64,000 bases of DNA from Globisporangium splendens. Its lineage: Eukaryota; Oomycota; Peronosporomycetes; Pythiales; Pythiaceae. The notes under the pieces are model-generated. The model did no database searches. It saw only the letters and a program-made list of their open reading frames with translations, and had not been told where the DNA came from. The DNA is taken from NCBI GenBank assembly GCA_006386115.1, contig VFIW01000001.1:124001-188000 (forward strand), written 5' to 3'. The position numbers and the translations under genes are program-made. Below, piece by piece: positions 61,401 through 64,000 of this stretch. Position 1 is the first letter of the stretch; every line of letters begins with the position of its first letter.

Positions 61401-64000
61401 ACAGCAGCCGGAGATGACCTACAGCTACGACCAGAAGATTTGTTTTGGCTGCAGTCAGAGCAAGCAATTTGAAGCCACGGTAATCCAAGAGAAAAGTAAA
61501 GCTCTGCATCAAGTCTGGACTGCTGATGCTCGAAAGCAAAAGAAAGACAGTGAGAAATGTCCGCTTTGTAAGCTGAGATGGAATCCTGACGACGAAGACT
61601 TGATCCAGTGCGACGCGTGTGAACTATGGGCTCATCCAAAGTGCGACTCGTTGCTGACAGAAGAACCAGACAGGTACAAGAAACTGGTGGAGGATCCGAG
61701 CGCTTTGTATATTTGCGGAGTGTGCCGTCCGAAAGAGAGATCGACTTTGTCCAACATCCCAAACAGTTGGAAATGCCAGACTTTAATCGACAAGATCCAG
61801 GAGAAGCGTGGCCAGTTGGATGTAAAATGGAAAGAAGCGCGAAGTCAATTAGCCCAAGCAAAGCAGTGGAAGTACTGGAAGGACCACACGCCAGTGTTCC
61901 TGTACATTCTTCGTCTTGGTGAAGAATGCATGAAGAATTTGGCGTATCGCAGTGTCAATTTCCAAGAGAACTGGTTTCGATTCACGAAAGAGCAAGAGTT
62001 GGTCGACAATAAGGTCGTTCTGCCGTCGTGGATAGTGCAGAAGGCGAGCCGATATTTGCGATTCAAGCGATACTCGCGTGGTCCAAAAGCGTCTCTTCGA
62101 CGTCAACAGCGAAAGTCAAACAGTTTTTACTCTCAACAGGGCATCGAGCGACAAAAAGATGCTAGTGCAATTTCGACCATTGTTTCTGAGGCATGCAGCT
62201 GCGCAGCTCTTTTAGCATGCGTGCATCTTTTCTACGGCTGGCGTCCTTTGCCGAAAGTGGTTTTGCATTTGCTGGATAACGAAGCAAACGCAGATCAAGG
62301 ACGCGAGGGTCTCAGCGAGCAAGTTCTGAAGATGTTGCGTCTAGAGAACTCAGGGATGACGCTTGACGAAGAGATTGTGATGATCAAAAAGCAGTATGAG
62401 AGACGTATTGGTAAAAAGCCTCGTGAACAAAGCGAGCTGGACGACACTGGCAGTGGTGGCACAGGTAACGGTGAAGACAAATCTCGTAGATCTTCCACTG
62501 AAGGTGCCGATCCAGTGACTTCGCAGTCAAAGTCAAGCGAAGAATCATCCCCTTCAAACTCTCTGTCGAAGACGGTCGCTACATCTCCAAGTACCTCACG
62601 TGCATCAGCGTCAACTGCGGAGGGAACAGAACATACTTCTGATATCAAACGTGCCGTCAAGATGACTAAAGTGGCGGCTCTTTGCGGTTGGCCAACTACA
62701 CTCAGTTCTAATGACGCTCATGATCAAGCAACGACTCACAGCCCACAGAAGGGTGGACATGTGCGAGCCCCATTTGCGGACAACCGTTTCTGCTCCCTTT
62801 GTTTTATGATTGGCGATGAGTCGATCTGCGGTCGGCTTATCTACACCGATCTGGACCAATGGGTGCATGTGAATTGTGCGATGTGGTCTGTGGAGGTCTT
62901 TGAGACAGCCGATGGCGTGCTTCAAAAATGCCAAAAAGCAAAGAATCGAAGTCGGCTGATTCGCTGCGATGCTTGTGGCGTACTCGGAGCGACTGTAGGA
63001 TGTGCGGTGCCTCGTTGCCAGCAGCATTACCACTTCCCGTGCGCGTTCGATTTCGACGTCGTGTTTCTCCCCAATGGTGAAACATGCTGTCCCAAGGCTG
63101 AACATCTGAAGATCGTGGCACGCAAGCAGAAGCAACGCATGATCGCTGCTGATGCGCCAGTGACTACACGTGATAATGCGCAAGTTCAACCCGAAACTTC
63201 ATCCGATGAGACTGCAGCTCCTGATAGCGTGGCGGAACTTAAGGAAGGCGAGAACGAGGTTGGCGACCGAGCCGAAGATGAACCATCAGATTCCAAAGGT
63301 GGCGATGCAAGTGAGGGTACTCAGAATGATAGCTCTACGAGTGACGAGATCGACAAAAATGCGACTGAGTCTACAGAAAGTGGCTCGAATGCAGCAACGC
63401 CTGAGACCGCAGTAGCTGTAGAGCACAAGGACGAAAAATCGTCGAATGAAAGTGCCGTAGACCATGAGTCTGAAGATCAGGCGAGTACGGCAGAAGCAGT
63501 CCCATCTGAGGCTTTGTCAAGTGGCACTGACACGATTACGACCCCTGCCCTGGAAGCGGCAGCTGCTGTTGCGACTCCACCCGCACCTTTGACCCCAGTG
63601 CTGCCTGTGATCGATCCATCTCCAGAGCCTCGTCGACACCTGCGCAGTGATTTACCGATCCTTGGTTCCGATCCGAAGAAAAAAGGAGGCAGTGCAACAA
63701 AATCAAAGCGTCAGCGGTGCTATCGATTAGGAGCACTCACGGTGCACTCGCTTGGTCACATCGTGGTCGGAAACCCAACGTTCCACAGTCGAGACGCGAT
63801 CTATCCGTTGGGTTTCAGAAGTACGCGTATCTTTTGGAGCTCGCGCTCGTTGGAAACCCGATGCTTGTATGAGTGTGTTATCACCAACACTGACATTGAA
63901 GAGCGTGCGAGAAAGAAAAAGGAGCTCTTGGCGTCAGGCCGCAACGAATCGGAATCCGCTCCGAGCAACGCCGCGAAAGCGATGACACGCGCAGTGTTCA
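55450..64000 (+). CDS. Trithorax/MLL-like chromatin regulator, 3' end outside the window
   Basis: Single open frame of more than 2850 codons from ATG 55450, still open at the window end. Order of domains (residue): Cys-rich zinc modules (about 1-390); four tandem PHD-like repeats (431-660: LICDGCDREFELAALNPPL, GDWLCATC and kin); a Tudor/PWWP-like segment (968-1060: GIFLKWDKHWVMGRVLSFE); PHD fingers (1300-1440); a bromodomain (1570-1667: YFDVIKNPMDLSTIQKKI); further PHD fingers (1863-1985, 2035-2092); an extended PHD (2443-2543: CSLCFMIGDES ... CQQHYHFPCAF); and a FYRN domain (2756-2810: YRLGALTVHSLGHIV). FYRC and SET domains would be expected beyond 64000, making it an H3K4 methyltransferase, but that part is not seen. 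Acidic, Ser/Thr-rich linkers separate the modules. No introns needed. Confidence 0.88.
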   Translation, partial: MRLACVACRQVVGALTSQGEATSDPLRHPSSTADGAFHAARQEQAQDSTSSAVNCDTESESAQPRQNVDDDNVLSMSKEVARCTTCDGYFHIPCLLHQQQAGKRGKNDGGIVILKQSDWETFVCKKCAPPANKSGRRGNKAKRVVTPLLVPAGVLDYLSDGSGDEDDDEAQGIFRTAELQDDQIATTEPAKPDESGDGDDNGQEENKQVDWQVVSKTIEICTACRQVHLEDEDKITCNRCQVAILHRRCCFKDQDIPKSEVAEHAASPGGQRTTNKSGRKRKRPFSPSPATLRCDKCLLAVKKKARGTGTVDSRLIAVLARKADQSADDGVKGEEDEVQKWWKACRDCDHKFYLQEFSSNEPSDVSKDAILDVTTSNNASDNTWRCQHCARKGKARPDPPVVIAPSAKRNIESTSAIATQRVNRTAGESTTTVLICDGCDREFELAALNPPLLQVPAGDWLCATCAVKKEHPTRGEMASNGSLVSVAALTLEELVTVLICDGCDGEFDIAHIVPPMTEVPDGEWFCNACSGKDQAAGANFALQQPPPLVNVTLLLCDGCDAEYEMGALNPPLTSIPEGDWFCPTCEVSAKPRGKARSRKGKKGRRQLPAVAHSLPGAIEDTVTLLICDGCEGEFDASLLNPPLVTIPQGDWFCASCNATRTESDISGKQKSRRNVRQKPLLGVQEASFERAACDGCGVNFHLSSTSQSDARLDGITLCDVCRNLQSRSKARSTRGRTFEAVGRDGIKREPHTGFVSLTTESNDVNGVDNADRRRPDGKKRKRSSIGYQGKRRSKKEKDSHVEANTSGVLEPELAYLTGPGTDMSGIHLPQPVILQSLTGNRESAGANGYTGDSTAAHVLVLSDNEENGREDEDENDVVIVCDMCLADFNMIEVIEDAATRAPPPRPWYCSKCVRSLKRARKRKQRISKQMLLEMQIYGGLLRPTAAKVVDVNAAALRGKPPSTTGELKNMFTLVGKRVGIFLKWDKHWVMGRVLSFEATEPTFLHTVRFEDGTEKSLPLYAFPLVVGTSTMVYVKVPILQNQWWPGQLLRLNPMAKKMLAPTSEDEEMMGSFRLVSIYTSSDHKGKTQNVSCWVPKYLCRSMNKFKTPLPEHVSKGNPIGAQKLSKEFSASRERAITEHRMEGSVLQVGFRKLLREISLEGEHRLKQFAEALIGRQLTESSDCQCPNHSTSYGEEQSNASCSCRFSVSSYNQDSKELTLESDRVEVKVDLTKVPSRYYLQNSLDYAELAVRFYNSGIADAESGHEKETRDLLNATVNGMPISSDPDVKKTEPSGDSLTPAEACCSLCLLPDQDVSQNSPDKLNEELVTCVKCAECFHLECCDPPHDPTPLVNEEDGSVLLEDINSPFVCSKCISCAGCSKSVTDVGTQTAKSPGWWQWRLPLRVVSLCADCVPFYEAQQYCSVCLEVLGDEALSTCIELYSCSTCHHWVHAKCEPDPHPVFLTCQSSEEYELDVNVELPDVASFKLGDGADTKLDDLEESASSSLMRTALSASSPEDDAGGESSIVNGTTGESKPARLVDEEFALSLKFKDSYDSKILNKYECLTCRKVRMLQVVYRLKAEDKLELFKEPVTRSIAPTYFDVIKNPMDLSTIQKKILRNEYSRLNFRGFRDDFELMCLNAVTFNSKERDFLIWREAWRFYGQGQKIFRQTAPKSRMKHRGGKYYDALVTAAKRQLPNNSSIGKKQLNDGTDAADDDFAGSVNGDNDDEMDQDGEDERENGDIADLVNDPQDVIKAEEQQLTLIARTDSVNGSKDEDTPMNGNSERVSVAPAAAAAVPTTVANGNSSTMSNSFTAAAIQERKRLQQESTFVLQSGLGESLKPRSKSEVFKMLQARSSAHLYSWMDMCLTCGSAGLKSEMIFCVDCGEAFHSFCVPGMNAERLNENEHLQAFWRCINCKMCEICGRAEGADGDRLHFCGHCDRGYHGSCMLPAITTRSDDDDLIDDVREEAQIYCASCVSCEECRRQQPEMTYSYDQKICFGCSQSKQFEATVIQEKSKALHQVWTADARKQKKDSEKCPLCKLRWNPDDEDLIQCDACELWAHPKCDSLLTEEPDRYKKLVEDPSALYICGVCRPKERSTLSNIPNSWKCQTLIDKIQEKRGQLDVKWKEARSQLAQAKQWKYWKDHTPVFLYILRLGEECMKNLAYRSVNFQENWFRFTKEQELVDNKVVLPSWIVQKASRYLRFKRYSRGPKASLRRQQRKSNSFYSQQGIERQKDASAISTIVSEACSCAALLACVHLFYGWRPLPKVVLHLLDNEANADQGREGLSEQVLKMLRLENSGMTLDEEIVMIKKQYERRIGKKPREQSELDDTGSGGTGNGEDKSRRSSTEGADPVTSQSKSSEESSPSNSLSKTVATSPSTSRASASTAEGTEHTSDIKRAVKMTKVAALCGWPTTLSSNDAHDQATTHSPQKGGHVRAPFADNRFCSLCFMIGDESICGRLIYTDLDQWVHVNCAMWSVEVFETADGVLQKCQKAKNRSRLIRCDACGVLGATVGCAVPRCQQHYHFPCAFDFDVVFLPNGETCCPKAEHLKIVARKQKQRMIAADAPVTTRDNAQVQPETSSDETAAPDSVAELKEGENEVGDRAEDEPSDSKGGDASEGTQNDSSTSDEIDKNATESTESGSNAATPETAVAVEHKDEKSSNESAVDHESEDQASTAEAVPSEALSSGTDTITTPALEAAAAVATPPAPLTPVLPVIDPSPEPRRHLRSDLPILGSDPKKKGGSATKSKRQRCYRLGALTVHSLGHIVVGNPTFHSRDAIYPLGFRSTRIFWSSRSLETRCLYECVITNTDIEERARKKKELLASGRNESESAPSNAAKAMTRAVF
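56740..57430 (+). repeat. Four coding PHD-type repeats
   Basis: Units at about 56743, 56935, 57107 and 57314 each encode LLICDGCD-type, NPPL and GDWFC-x2-C segments, 64-69 codons apart. Nucleotide similarity is lower than protein similarity, so the duplication is old. Confidence 0.85.

Noticed and set aside
55537..63736. Many minus-strand ORFs with repeated Ser/Gln-rich segments
   Set aside because: They are antisense to the PHD repeats and Ser/Asp-rich linkers of the long plus-strand gene.

Overview
This window looks like nuclear DNA of an oomycete, most likely a Peronosporales relative of Phytophthora. The clues are a seven-transmembrane receptor fused to a class III cyclase, chromodomain Ty3/gypsy elements, compact genes with short introns (65-162 bp, many with a GTACGT donor), and bZIP proteins with a non-standard basic region. 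No tRNA, rRNA or CRISPR array was seen. All gene models below are manual readings; splice sites were chosen by frame, consensus and family similarity.

Positions 1-16430 are a three-layer nest of Ty3/gypsy retroelements. Element 1 (minus strand) has LTRs at 2-515 and 6903-7061 plus 15748-16108. Its 5' LTR is split by element 2 (plus strand, 7062-15747), which is flanked by the 5-bp duplication aaatt. Element 1 itself abuts, in opposite orientation, an older relic of its own family (16114-16430). Both elements carry gag, then pol in the -1 frame, with a canonical slippery heptamer and hairpin at the gag end. Both also carry an antisense reading frame with coiled-coil potential that starts just inside the 3' LTR. 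Both copies are damaged by frameshifts or stops.

Positions 16.4-37 kb are gene-poor. They hold several diverged or broken copies of one unrecognised family (a head domain ending in a W-x3-[FY]-x-F-[PA]-[ML] motif, often followed by a coiled coil). Among these lie intact genes: a GPCR-adenylyl cyclase fusion (21.4-23.3 kb), a DP1/TB2/HVA22 protein with a PH-like tail (23.4-24.9 kb), a NicO-type metal transporter (30.8-32.1 kb), a FoP-domain mRNA-binding protein (32.6-33.1 kb) and two tandem bZIP factors (34.0-35.7 kb) with a duplicated promoter module.

Positions 37-64 kb are gene-dense housekeeping DNA: an acidic nuclear-type protein, a predicted CBS-pair/PP2C fusion, a repeat-containing membrane protein with two in-frame TAG codons, a U-box/TPR ubiquitin ligase divergent from XRCC4, a STIMATE-like ER membrane protein, the Rab geranylgeranyltransferase alpha subunit, condensin II subunit H2, a CASTOR-like ACT-domain protein, and the 5' 8.5 kb of a huge trithorax/MLL-like gene with many PHD fingers, a bromodomain and a FYRN domain that runs off the window.
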